Below, one piece after another: positions 36,930 to 50,852 of a DNA stretch of 64,000 nt. Below the pieces are notes generated by a model. It did not search any database and had not been told where the DNA came from. It saw only the letters and a program-made list of their open reading frames with translations. This stretch comes from Phoronis australis (Eukaryota; Phoronida; Phoronidae): assembly GCA_002633005.1 (NCBI GenBank), contig NMRA01000041.1, positions 62,001-126,000 on the forward strand, written 5' to 3'. How positions within the stretch are numbered: position 1 is the first letter of the stretch; the number at the start of each line of letters is the position of its first letter. The position numbers and the translations under genes are program-made.

Positions 36930-37990
36930 TCTCAATAAGGCTAGATAGATATTGTTTGATTTGTCGTTTATAAGTATTTAAATCTGTAACGTCTCTCAGG
37001 TGGCCAAGAAGTGAATTCCACAGAATTATGGTTTAATTTAAAAAAAAGTTTTAGATTCATGTGTTTTAACTCCTAGCTGTATGAAACCAGTGTTGCTCTT
37101 TCTTGTACTGGGAGCAAGCATGCTTTAAATGTCGAAGAGTGACCAATTGGGGCATCGCCATGGACAATCTTATCAATAAGGTGGAGCTCCAGTTGGTTAA
37201 CTCGATTTGCAATGTTTGGCCACCCAAGAGATTGAAAGTAATAGAAACTAATGCGAGTACGAGGGTGTAAACTGGGTACATATCTAATTATTTTTTAAAC
37301 ACCTGGACCTATTTGCGAAGACAACTATTTAAACTGGAAAACCAGCTTGAACAAGCATGCCGTTAATTAAACAAAGGTAGTATTAGTGAATTGCACAGGG
37401 TTTTGCGTGACCTAAAGTATAACCAATCTCTATGCCTATACATAAATTTCAGTCTACAATTGCATTTTTAAAAATAAGACTCCTCATAAGGAGCTTGATA
37501 TCCATTTGGAGACCAAGAAAATTTAAAGATGAGCATGAAGTGATAACACTGCTGTTACAAGTTATATTAAAATCAATTAAATAGTTTGGTTTACTGAAAA
37601 TAGTAAATTGATTGAGTTTTACCTACAAGAAGGGATAATGTTAGTTGTCAATAAACCAATTATGTACATGTAGGATAAATTGAGTTCATGAGTAAGAGTC
37701 TGCTCAATAAGTTCTCATGTGAAAAATAAGGCAGAATCGCCTACGTACAGTAGATTACAATCAACTGCAGATTCCATGTCAATGACTAGGCCCAGTATAG
37801 AACCCTGGGGGATGTCACGCTATCTCTTTCACTTCAGACTGACAGCCTATTTACGTCAACAAGCTGGGATCTACATGTATAGGTTAAACAAGAGTCGAAC
37901 CACTTGACACAATTCGGTGTAAGGCCAGCAGATTTCAATTTGTCAATCAAAATGAACTGGTTTGCCGTATCGAACGACTATTGCAAATAA
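36930..37990 (-). mobile_element. Decayed CR1/jockey-like RT, minus strand
   Basis: Minus-strand pieces: SFDTANQFILIDKLKSAGL and VKWFDSCLTY (about 37860-37985), a broken GVPQGSILGP region (about 37790), MESAVDCNLLYVG (about 37745-37780), then VNQLELHLIDKIVHGDAP (about 37140-37205) and THESKTFF with SVEFTS (about 37010-37080). These correspond to RT palm blocks followed by the C-terminal region of a CR1/jockey-type element. It differs from, and is opposite in strand to, the copy at 35040-36010. Confidence 0.65.
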
Positions 37991-38026
37991 TTAAAATCGT
38001 GACAGTACTTTTATCGGCATAGAGAG

Positions 38027-38266
38027 AACTTACCGTGACAAGGACGTTCCTGCGGAGGGAAACCCATGCAAATCTGGTCTAAAGAACAATCGTCACTCAA
38101 AAGCATTTGAGCAGCCGCCAAGAAAAAATGCAGTTGCAAATCAAAGTTCCTACTCAAATATTTTTTCAAGTCGGGGTGTATGCAGTACGGTACATGTAGC
38201 TTTCTATACTTTGAATTTCGCGATGCATACGTGCTCTCCCTCAAAATCACGTTCGCGAGGGGCGAA
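38027..38266 (-). other. Unrecognised coding-like frame with splice-like ends
   Basis: The minus-strand frame reads GDSPLANVILRESTYASRNS, PYCIHPDLKKYLSRNFDLQL, HFFLAAAQMLLSDDC and MGFPPQERPCHG. An acceptor-like ggttttccag precedes it and a donor-like CACG|gtaagt follows. The composition looks protein-like, but I recognise no family. It could be a host exon of an unknown gene or part of a mobile element. Confidence 0.3.
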
Positions 38267-38307
38267 TCACCCTGGAAAACCATGACCCATGAAAATTCAT
38301 CGAAAAC

Positions 38308-38615
38308 CTAGATTATATTGACACATTTAAGAGTAAGATAGAGAAGCAGCGGAAATGTGACCTGAGGAAGTATAATCACGTGGCAGTTTTTTTTTTTTGA
38401 TGTCCGATACTGACATATTTTTGTGCCGTTTTCGTTGTGATAAAACAGTTCCCCATTCGCCAATTCATATACTTTTTGTCTTTTCCAATATGACTGTCCA
38501 TAGCGTAATCTCACACAGTTCTGCAAATTAGTGCGAGAGTTTACAGCAACAGAAATACTCTCAGGCACATTTAGAACAATAATTACTTCTACCGTACTCT
38601 CGAAAAGGATTAATA
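38308..38615 (-). other. Unrecognised coding-like frame
   Basis: The minus-strand frame runs from just after a stop near 38612: VLILFESTVEVIIVLNVPES, then CVRLRYGQSYWKRQKVYELA, NGELFYHNENGTKICQYRTS and a poly-Lys run from an A-tract. A possible donor CTCAG|gtcaca lies at about 38360, before the frame's stop at 38308. Residue use looks genuine, but no family is recognised. It lies just upstream, in transcript sense, of the frame at 38027-38266; the two may be exons of one unit. Confidence 0.3.
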
Positions 38616-38719
38616 CTCAAACCAATTGGCTGTTTGCGAAGACATCATCAAGTTTAAAAGAAAACTTTTCGTTTGGGTGCTGTACAGGCAGGAAAGACAT
38701 GAATCTACAATAAAAAATA

Positions 38720-41700
38720 TACTATACAATCGCGAAGGTCGTAATTTTCCGAAGTCGGCCGTGTCAGAAATGTTCAAGTGTACATTTTACCAAAGATAGA
38801 CTTTAACCTACGGTGGTTCCAGTCATGTATCAGAAAATCTCTCAATATATCTCTGTAATTTCCATGTCCATGTATTTAATTACAAGGGTCCAAGACATTT
38901 CGACCTTGTGTACCAGAGTACACCCAAAATATGTGGAATTAATGTAGCCGTATTAGCACAATAAACTCGACAAGTCAGTCCAATGTCACTTAAATCTATC
39001 TTTAAGTAAACACATGAATTATATTTGCTCTCAACATTCTGGTAACATACAATTTGTATCCACTTGGGAGAACACAAAAATTAATGTGCAAGAATACAAG
39101 CAAATAAAACACCTTACTATTTCAAAAAGCAAATTCTTATTTCAAATGTCCTTCCACCATATATGTACCTCTAGCGTTTTTCTTCTTGTTTTGCTGCAAT
39201 AGCTTGTTGAAAGCATTACAAGTAGTCAAATTCAATCACAAGGTTCACCTGAAATTCAACTACTAGTTGAAGAAGCACAAATTTGATGGACAGACCTTGG
39301 AAGCCAGAATTTGCCATTTGAAATAATAATGTGATCGTTCTGAATACGATCTATTTTCATGAGCTCACCACGGAATCCAGGAAAAATGTGGTCTCATTTT
39401 ATCTCATAAATCAAAAAATACTGAAGATAAAGTATTCATCTTTGCAAAGATGCTGCTTAGGAACACAAGCAGTGCATTTTCATAACTTCATGGAGTAAGT
39501 TCTGCCTTTCATCACACACTTGTAATTAGTAACATTCACAATATGACCAGACACCTATTCTTGACTATTGTCTGAACAAGTCATGGGTCAGTTATCAGCC
39601 TGATCTCTACATATAATAGACTACTCTACTCATCCCCTAAAGAAACATCTCAAGGTTCAACATGCAACAGGGGTTCATCAAGTGCTTCACAAAGAAACAG
39701 TGCCCCTTGTTGACCAAAGGGACAGCTGAGAAGTAGTGTGGGGATTCCATTGCAAGGTCAGTGCATGACCACTGAGTCATGTAAATACTGTTGGCAACGG
39801 TGCCATGTTTGTTCTATGCAGGAATTTCTAGGCTTGACTGCATAATTTGTGTGGAATGACTTTAACCTCATAAGACCAGGAGTATATCTGGTCAGTAATG
39901 CATTCCACAAACACAAGATCTCAAATCGGATTGTGACATCATTTCTAGGCAAAAGATGAGATCAATCCCATAATTCATTATAAAAAACAAGGCACAAACA
40001 CAAACACAAGTGTGTATGTTCACTCATAACCAACGAACAATTGTACAGCCAAACATGTTTTGCTTACGTTGTAAGCATGAGCTGACTGTCTGGGAATGAT
40101 GTCACATGACAACTAAAGAATGTTGCTAGCTAGCTGCTGCATTGGACCTAAGAGACTGATTGCGAAGTATAATATACAACCATCCAACATTTTGAGCGCA
40201 TTATCTTGACAGTAATACCATTAAATCTTCGAGGCAGACTCTGTAAGCTGATTATATACTGTGCTGGGACTGCCACTCACACAAGATAATTGCGCCAGAG
40301 TATCTAATACTACATGTACGACTTATGTAGACGGACTAGTTGTGCAGACTGATGGCTCATGCAGACTGATGGCTCGTGCGAGGTAGCCTGTGTCACCACT
40401 TGACAACAGTTCTACAACTTAATTAAAAAGCTCCAAACCCACCTTTCATCATTAGACAACTTACTGTTACACATTGTTCCTTAGCCGATACAGGAGTGAT
40501 TTCTAGGCTACTAAGGAAAGAACTCACATTTCATTATTGCTCAAGTTCACGCTCTACAAGTTCACTGTGGTAAGTAGTCTAAATCAGAATTCAGTTTCTT
40601 TAATGGAATGTGGGCTTATTGCTGCTTTGAACTGACAAATACGACTAGCTTTACATTAACATATAGCACCACTAGGGGATCTAGGATGTCATCAGGGGGC
40701 AACCACAATGTGTGAAGGTGAATTGTTCGCATATCCCCTTAAACATATCCATAAGGGGGAGCCAAGCCCCTAAACTTGCCTGTGACTAAAATATCTCATC
40801 AGCAGTCACATGGATTCTGAACATTAAGTAAACTACTGCCAAAGCTACTCTGACACAAAAGTAACGTTTGAGTATTGAACACAACACAGCATTTCCATGT
40901 TACATAAACTGGCAATGGGGTTGCAAGTGTTTTGAAATTGAGGGGTAAAAACAATTCGGGCCACAGTCTGCCCGTCAGCCGCCACTAATTTCATGCCATT
41001 GACTTCATGCCACTTCCAGTGTCTGCACATGTCCACATCTATGCCCATGCAATCAAGTCCCTCCCCGGTCTGCACAAGTAGCTCCGTGCCTGCTAAACCC
41101 CCACCAAATCAACAGTGTGACCCACAAATTCACCCAATGGCTCTGGATGAAACACACACACAATAGCTCAAGAAGCACTGCCAGGTACCGAATCACTAAA
41201 CTAGTGAGCAGTGTGTGCCAGCATTTTGTGCCAGCAGTGTGTGCCAGCAGTGTGTGCCCGCAGTGTGTGCCAGCAGTGTGTGCCACCAGTCCCCCCATTC
41301 GTTTACAATAACAGGACTCCTAATCGTGAAACAGGGTTTCACAGTCAAATTCGTTTAGCGCATGAGCAAAAAGTACCTTGACAGTTTGAGAACAAACACA
41401 AGTCAGTGAAGCAAGCAGACGCTGAAGTGGTACCTCCCATGACAAGCCAGACACCCAAAACATTGGACACTCAAAGTTTTAACATAAAATTACGCCCTTG
41501 CATAGTTTGTAAGGAATGCCATCATGTTACTATGGATACTTGTAGCAGCAAACCGGTGTTGAGTTCACCCAATGAAGTCAAGGAAGTGCATTGGTTCAAT
41601 ATTTTCATGACTAATAGTTCTTGACTCTATTCAGTCCCTACTTCCTTCACACGCTCAGGACATGATAGATGTGAGTAATACAAGTTGGGGACACAGCTTT

Positions 41701-42028
41701 TGTTCACTGGTGCACACAATTAGCACTTTACAGAATTGAAAACAAAGAAACAGAATCTCGGCCACATTACACGGCAGTCTGCGATTGGTAATACTTGGCA
41801 CTTTCTGCAAGTCCAGTTCAAGAAACCAAATCTTGTTTCCAGTTAGAACACTTGTCAATAATCCCACCAACGTAGATCGCTATCCAGGGAACTCGGAGTG
41901 TACTAAGTAGCGACAGCAGGCTGCAGCCAGAATCTTTGAAAAGGTTTACATGTTTCGCAGAAATTCAGCATTGCACTTCTTTGTTGCTTCATGTTAAGCA
42001 GGTGTGCGTCTCCATTCAATCGCGACGG
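38720..42028. other. Downstream flank of NRBP1, no gene seen
   Basis: About 3.3 kb with no coding-like frame. It holds an 18-base duplication at about 40355-40380 (gcagactgatggctc twice) and a short minisatellite at 41209-41287. The NRBP1 3' UTR must begin at 42028 and extend downward, but I could not place a polyadenylation signal with confidence. Confidence 0.45.
41209..41287. repeat. 13-bp minisatellite
   Basis: About six units of gcagtgtgtgcca, one of them altered (gcattttgtgcca). Confidence 0.8.
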
Positions 42029-45000
42029 TTACGTGTTGGTAACGATGAGTTGAGCTGGTTTCGAGTTTTGGCCACCATTGCGAATGCTGTCTTCCATTAG
42101 GTTGGCTACTTTGTCTTGATCACCCTGAGAATAGAGGTTAAGTGATCACAAACCGCAACTGTCCAGACCATCAAATGCAACAAACACAATAAAAAAGTTT
42201 CAGTGTCAAAAGAAAGCAAAGTTGACGACATAAAATAATTCTAGTCACGGAAGTCTAAATTATCTAAAAATCCACAATAACTTGAAAATTAAACATAATA
42301 ACCAGTGTCAAAAAGGTAGTAACACTCAGTGCCAGACCACTGGCTTTGTGCACAACTGCCCGAGTCAGCTTAGCTTTCCTGCAGACCACAAAACACAAGA
42401 AAATACCATGTTCCATTTTCAAAACAAACCCAAATATTTCAAACCAGCCTTCATAATTTGTTCTACGATAAATTTTCAATGTTTTAATTCATGCTTCCAA
42501 TAACTTAAGGTGCGCATTCTGTAAATGACACCTGCTGTGTTTGCCGTTTCAATTGACTTCTTGTTAAAGTTATTTTTAGCTTCAAACAGCACACCGAATG
42601 GTACAGGTTTAGGGGAAGACAATTTAAACACTCCGAAATAGTACACTAATTCCATGGTGAAATTGGCAAAAATATCAAAAACAGTTGACCCCAAATGACC
42701 TTTGTACCTTGTTGATAAACCCATGGAAGACCAGCTCCTCAGCCAGATTGTGGGCAGAATCCTCGTTGGTGAAGTCACACTCCAGCTGCCTGTTCATCTT
42801 GTCATCCATTCGCAGTAAGATTGTCATCTAACAATAAATAATAACCATAATATCAATACATGCACAAACAAAACAAGGTAACTAGTCATCAAATATTGAA
42901 ATGACATGATGCACAAGAATCTATTTGGACAAAGTAAATTTCATGGATTCAATCGAACAATAGAACTGAAGACCAAAATTTCTGGTCAGTTTTTGAAAAC
43001 TCCTAAATCCCAGGCATCTGGAGTCCACATCCTGTCCAGTGGGTGCAGTGCATCACTTTATTTTTTTCTCATTTGGTCAACAATAGAAATATATCACTTT
43101 CAAGGAAACAATCAAGGAATGAAGGCACTGCTAAGAACGGACTAAACAAAGATGTTTTGAAGTAACCCTCTTAAAACAACGGCTTGTTCACTCCCTTCAC
43201 AGAATAAACACACAGCTTTCTGGGACACCATTAACTCCATCAAACGTTATCTTTAAAGTGACTTTGCATGAACTCAGCCTCTAATGTAAATATCGCATTT
43301 CCACAGCGTCAGCGGCTGTTTTTTGTTTGTCTACACCGAACCTTTCTAAAGGAGTGTACTAAATAAATGAACATCAGTCGACCACTTTATATCAGACTTT
43401 TGTTTAAAATGTCTTTATTCTTTAAAGTAAACAATTTTAAAGGCAGATGAAGATCGCCTATTTGCTACTGTACTCATTCTTCCCTACATCCATACTTGAG
43501 TCCATTTCACAAATAACAATTTTATACATTATGGGCAAACTGCTTTTCAGTGATGAATTTGTTTAAAATCATGGAATTGAAAAATTTCTCAGTTTTCATT
43601 GCAGGTCATCAGATGCAACTACTTTGTTACGAAAAAAAAAACTAAGCGGAATGAATTGTGCGAAGAACTGAAATTTAAGAATACTATCCTGCAAGGGGTT
43701 TAGGAGATACAGCCGCGGACGCCCAGACAGAGATGACAGCAATATGCACCCTCATATTTATATGTGGGTGCATAAAAATGAGATTAAAAATTTTGATACA
43801 CCAATTATTAGATATTTTTGCCAATCACAGATATTTGCACACTGTTGGCTGTATCTTTGTAAACAAGCATAGATGTGTATAACTAATTTTAAAAACAAAG
43901 ACTGTTTGAAAACTCAAAAGGACAGCACACCTTAAAATACTCATTTCACAAACGAATCAGTTACAAGGGAGACAACTACATACCTGTAGTGCCGTTGGGT
44001 CTGTCTCCAGTTTATGCACACTGCATGACATCTTTACAATGCTGCGTGACTCAACATCGGCAGGCTCAGGCGTCTCTGACTTAACAGACTCCGCAACTTC
44101 CGGTGAAGGGGGTCGTGGCCTCATAGTCTGAGTGTGGCTAATCTCGAATGCCGTCAGAGGGTAGATACCATTCCTAGCAGGTGAACCAATGAACATACAT
44201 GAAGACCAGGTATTCAAACTCTAAAAAACTAATGTCACAACTGAGATTGCGGGCAGACATTTCTCGACGCTCAAATTGAACATCAAGTTTCCAAATTATA
44301 AACCCACCAATCAAAAAACTGCCTGATGCCACAATTGCTAAGCATTTAATAAACATTCCTGGAATAGCTGTTTGGAGCACAAGACCACATTTCTAACTTA
44401 AGTCTTCACTTTCCATGAAACAGATCCTAGATAAGTAAATTTGTGATTAGACTATTCAACACCTTCTTCGTTCCTTGCACTATCCAAATTCAATAGAACT
44501 TTATATATATACCTTTGCCATAAGAACACCTCAAGTAAAATAACAAATATCCTATTACCCGAAAAATTGGAATGGCTTTCTGTTCAGAATCATTGCATTT
44601 TAAATAATCTCAAAAATGCATTGCAAATAAGACCATGACCTAGTATACGAGATTTAACACTTAGTAAAACGTACTTGACATCTTCTAAAAACTTTTCTAG
44701 CTCCAGCACAGGCAACTGTTTCACTCTGAAAAACAAAGTCGAATTGTACATGAATATGAATAGAGCTCACAGCTACACAATCAGTAAATGTTCAGACAAT
44801 ATTCAGAGATGCAGGTGAGTGGTTGGAGATGGAGATGAAGTAACAACATAGACTATAGACTCCACACGTACACTGTGAAGAAGGCACTGTGTAACAAGTG
44901 ACAACACAATTTGGGGGAAATGGCAATACTCAATTAATGGCGCTGATGTATTGCGAGGTGATTGTCAGCTGTTGAGGTGACGAGTGTTTTACACACATCT

Positions 45001-48000
45001 TTAGGGGCAGCACTGACAGATGTCAACCAGATTAGCTACTTGCCTCGAGAGAATTGTACCTCAGCTCAAATCTCGGTGAGGTTTACCCACACAGTGAGAC
45101 ACAATGCTCACCGGTGTGTAAACAACATTGAGTGTAAATGTAGTACACATGGTTACAATGAGATGTGTTATCAGGAGATGCAATAATTCAATCTTCATTG
45201 GCTAACAAAGGTATTCCACTAAAAACTAACTTCGCCAACATGCTGCGAGGATTTACACTCGGTAGGTAAAAGAAATCTAACAAGTGAGTCATTTACTCCA
45301 CAGCTTCTCAGGCAATAGTCGAATATAACATGCACATACTTTGAGAACCAGTTGGATGCCCGTTATTCAGCAGAGAAAACTGGTTCTCAAAATGTGGGCA
45401 CTTTATATCCGACCATTGCTGTCTCTCAAGGCAAAATCCTCACATTTCATTTTGCTGCAGCTGTGAGGTATGAGCTCATTAATTTGTATTGGAAGCACAG
45501 AGCTGTGCTGGACCCTCTAATCCAACCAAGAAACATGCCCATGTGAGCACACCATTTTCATGGTACACAGGGCTGTACACAATAACACACAACAGATTTG
45601 CCATTTTTGAGGCATTTTGTGACAATGAGCTCACTTAGACTAGACTCTAGTGATTATTTCTGTTCATCACTATTGCTATTAAACGCATACCAGACAATCA
45701 ATAAAGAGTTAAACAATTGTCATTAGTAGCCATCAGCTCAACAGTGAACATACAAGCGATTGCTAGCCACTCACTGCATTGACACTGGCTCGCTGTCACC
45801 TGGATGTTTTATCTCAGCTATGACTAATTCAGGTTCAGGACGAAGCCAACGGTTCTCTGTGATGTTTTCTGATAAGGCATCTGAAAAAATAAAACACAGA
45901 TCTTAGTCTTCAACAAGCCATTAAGCGAGCAAATTTCGCAACTTACGACTGCAATGTCAAGGTTAAATTCAGCACAATTAAAGACTCTTGGTAATTAACC
46001 CAATCTAAGGTTGTGGCAACGGTTTTTCTAATTTTATCTTTTTATAACTAGGTACAGTCACAATGAGACAATAATAATTTCACAAAATAGATACTATATA
46101 AGAACTCTTGTTTCTTGCCATTTTAGTGGAGCTTGCCCCAAACCATTCTTCAAACTCACAACCTTGCAGATACAATGACATTACTGACCACTGTTTTCAG
46201 TGTTAGGGCCGAGCAGACAGAGAGCTGCAAGGTCAGCTGACCAGGTCAAGTGAAGGTTAGCTGATCTGACAGATCCCATCAAGCTGTCAAAATACGACCA
46301 CAGTTAAATGAACTAGCTGTTAGTTCATTTAATTTGAGAATTTCATCTACAGCACTGCGTCGTTTTTCTTTCTGGGACAGTTGTTGGCTTGTAAACATTC
46401 AGAGACATCACCGAAAACTTGGAGATGTGAACAGCATTCCGTAAATGCAAGAATTTAGAGATTTGTTTCGAGAAGATTACACGATTTATTAATCAAAATT
46501 TGTTGAAGACAATTTATTCGGATTTGTTATCACTGAACAACGACAAATGATCAAAAGAGGTTTTCCATGAATGATGCTATGAATGACGATCAGGCTGATA
46601 TCAGAGACTGACAATCACTTATCACCAGCCTAATATGATGGAGCTCTCAGTCTGCACAGCCTCGTATGACACAATAATGCGTCCACATATAAATATGTGG
46701 GCGCATCAAAAGGCCAATTCTTCGAGTCCACTCACTTACTAGCAACTTTATCCCATTGTGTAAGTCAGGGACTTGGGAAAAGAAGGCTAAAAATGTTACT
46801 AACACTTGTACTTAATATTAGATCAATCACAATTGAAATTGTACTCTCAATAACCGCAAACCAAAATAGTTACTTACTAGAATGTTGTATGAAGTTGTGT
46901 GCGGCTAGAAGCTTAAGTGAGTGCACTTCAAACAAGACTTTATGGAATAACAGTTCTCGTGCTTTCAGGCGCTGGTTGGGGTCCTTCCTTAGGCAGGCCT
47001 CGATGAAGTCCTGAAACAGATGAGAACAAGCTTCACTCCAGAGTACACGTCTGTTATAAACCTCTAAACATTCAAATGCAAGAAAGCCCCAATGCAATTC
47101 TGATGCAAGTGGCATAATAACAAATTCTAACTCTTGATAGGAGTACCCTTCAGTACCCCCAAACCCACACATATCCCAACTGTACTCACATTCTGCTGGG
47201 CATCCTGTGTTGTGTCCAACACCTTACTGCCAGACCCTTCAAGCGCCTGTCTCCCACAGCTACTCCATTACCCCCACAGGTCTCACTAATACTCACCCTT
47301 TGCTGGGGGTCCTCCAATGACCCCAGCGTCTTCATAATGGACTCCTCCGTCACCTGCCTTCCAGAGTCTCCGTTCCCTTGTATCTCCAGCACTGCCATCT
47401 CCAGGGTACACATGCCAAACGAGTAGATGTCCACCGCTGTCGTAACTGGCACACCAGATGTGCCTAGTCAGAAACAGTTAATATTCCGATTACGTAACTA
47501 AACTAAAAGTTTTCAAGGAAAACTTCAGGAGATGCTGACACTCATACGTAAATGGAAATGTGCCACCATATTGCATTGTGCCGCCATATTGCATTACGTC
47601 TTGCACAAAAAATCCGATCCCAAGACACATTTTAACTCTGCTATGGCAATATTTATCCTTAAAAAACATTGTTATAATACAAACATCTCTGTGTGTTCAC
47701 AAGGCTACATTTTCTAATCAACGACCATCAACTCTGAAACGACTGGATAAGTGCAAACAATATCAGGGTTGTTGTCCGCGCTTACATGTCATTCTGCATC
47801 ACAAGTATGTTATTCAGTTTACTCAAAAAGTCACAGGTTGATACATATACCTTTTAAAAATTATTTTCTGAATGGTATGAAAAGCATCACCATTGATTTT
47901 ATGCAAGGTTAATCAACAATTAAAGATTTGGTCTAAAACAAATGCAATAAAACTTGTGACCACAACTCAAAACCATTTTATTTAGCCTTGACAAAAAGTT

Positions 48001-50821
48001 TCCTAAATCAGTAAAAATGAAATGTTTCTGCAACAAAAACAATCTCGATCACGCATAGAAAGAGGAAACTTCTAATTTCAACAACCTCTCAAGATGCAGC
48101 ATTTTAATACATGGCAAATTGATGTTGTATGTAGAATCTATGCATCATGTCAAATACTTGACCTACTTACCAGCCAACTCATCTCAAATACTTGACCTAC
48201 TTACCAGCCAACTCATCTCAAATACTTGACCTACTTACCAGCCAATTCCTCTCAAAGAGTGGGAAGATTGAAAGAAACATTAATTTTAAAAACATTTTCT
48301 TGATGTCCTTTAAAGTAAGAAAGGTGCTCCCAAGACGTATAGAACACGCGACCTCAGCAATCGCAGTTCAGACGTTTTGATGGTGGAACTAAATCTATTT
48401 TAAGCATATTAAACTGATAAATGCCACGGGCCTGGATTTCAGTAAATGACAGGAAGTCAGTGGATAAAACGCATAATCATTAAAACAAAAGGTCAAGCCA
48501 TTTTGCCGATGTATAGCTCCAGCCAAAGCTACTAACTTCAATAAGTCAGTAGCATCCATCAACAATCCCAAAAATTCCTATTTTGGTTTTAAATCCCTTT
48601 AAGTTATATAGACATACCTCCATACTCAGGCGCAATGTAATGCATATTTTTTAGTTCGTTCATTGTCTTGACATGTTGGTGAATGGCGTCTGGTGCCACT
48701 GAAAAAGGAAACGAATGGATTTCAAGGCTCCATCAAACACACTGGTCTAAACAATAGTGTTTACAGCAAAAGAATGCGGACATAAATGCTATGGTACATT
48801 AATTCCCTCGTTATTTCATTCTTCAGATGTCTGGTTTGTACACAACTTCAATAAAGCAGTTAAGCTACAGAACAGGAAATTCCATAATATGTTCCTAACA
48901 CATATTACAAACCATTTCTGGGCTTCTGAAGAATTGACAGTTCATCATTGCTGGAGACCAGGTTCAATAAGTTGGCGTGACCCCAACGGGTCATTTTACG
49001 CGCCCCTCATGGCCTCGAGCAATAGCAAACTGCCAGTATTTCCCAAGTCCAGAAACCACTCTGAGTAAGGAACAAGTTGAGACCAGAAGTACAAAAAGTC
49101 TCTTTGGCATGAGGCTGGTTCATAACAGTATTGCAAACCTTAGAAAAAGTGCAGTACCACAGGCATTAATCAGATTTATGACCAAAAATGGTAGTAAGGC
49201 CTTATGTAAAGCAGTCACGTACTGTAACATAAAACAACGCACCACAGGCAAAACAAAGTTTTAATATGCATCAGTAAACTCATATCTGCCACTTTCACAA
49301 AAACAGTCTAACTTCGCTTACACAATCTATAGTTTTGTACATGCTGTTATGTAAAACTTGCACAACATATAATGTAGGCCCGCAAAATTACACTTATCTC
49401 GAGCTTAAAAGGATACTAGACCCTGTTTGGACGATTTCAGTCAAGGCCTTGTTCTTAAAAGGATACTAGACCCTGTTTTGATGATTTCAGTCAAGGCCTT
49501 GTTCTGCCACTTCCTAATGCATCACTTATGTCCAACATGAGTGATAAAAGCAGAATTCAAGTGAAAATTGGACATTATACTTCTTGGTGGGTGGTTGTCC
49601 TTACAGTTGTTATGTAACTCACCTAAAGTGTAGGTCGCGCTTGCCCCGTTTAGCAGACTTTGTAAGGAATTTACAAATTTCGCTACACGTTTTTGAGGGT
49701 TGTCGATGGTTACAAGGCATTACTTTGTTTCAGAGAACTGGATAGGGAACTTGTTTTTAATACCTGTTAATAGGCCAAAACAGAGTTTAGTAATATCCTT
49801 TTAACCTTTTATCCTATTTAGCTCTGATCACAATTTTTATTAATGACCACCACATTCTAGTCACTGCAAACTTTTGTCAGGTGTTAACAATCCAGATTCG
49901 TTTGAAAGATGGGAAAAAAGAAAGCTTCAGTGTTTTCACAACAAACAGACGGCTGACAAAAAAGGGTTTAACAAATAAACCAACCACCTGAAACTGAAAA
50001 ACATCAAATGGCTGACAGGAAAAGCATTTTGTTGCAGAGACACTCGCATTATCTAACAGCAAGCCAGTGCAATATGAAGGACAAAGAAGTGCCGACTACT
50101 TCATCGATGGACACTTTGAAATGGTGGTGAATTTGAACACCAGTGGCATTGCCAGAATTTTCTCAGACGGCCACACTTTGTGAATTGTTTTATAAGAAGG
50201 CAATCATCAATTGGCAACGCCAAAAATTGTTCTAACCACCCCAGAAAACTTTCTGTGAAATTGCATTTGTCGTAAAATCCAACTTTACTGGTTAGACAGC
50301 AAAGAGTTTGTGAAAATGATCATTCTATCCGGTAAATGTACGGCAATTCTACACTTTTTATTTAGCACACAATATGCCCAACAATATTGTCAATTTCTCC
50401 ACAAAAATAAAGATTAAAAATTTTAATCAACTACAAGCATGGTTTGTACTATGTAGATAATATAAAACAACTTTTGGCAAGATTTCCAATATTTGCAGTA
50501 AAGCAATAATCCACTGAAAAATGGGAAAATGAAATTTGTTTCAATTACTTTTGTTGAAAATAAGTGGATAACTACCGTAGGTCAGAAACTAGGGTAAAAT
50601 GGGGTAATCAATGCCTCTTCTAGTTAGGATACGTTATCTGTGAATAAATTATGAGGAATATGAGATGGGTCTCAGTGTCTCTCGATTTGCCAAAGACTTC
50701 AAAGTGTAGACAAGTATTAAGTACTAGCGTAACATATTGGCACTCACTATGTAAAAACCAGGAGGCTGAAAGCAGGTAATAACATAACTCGATAAATACA
50801 CAAATGGAGGCAACCACAAGA

Positions 50822-50852
<31 letters not shown>

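Noticed and set aside
48140-48260. CRISPR-like array of direct repeats
   Set aside because: Three head-to-tail 34-base units without spacers in an animal intron; a plain minisatellite.
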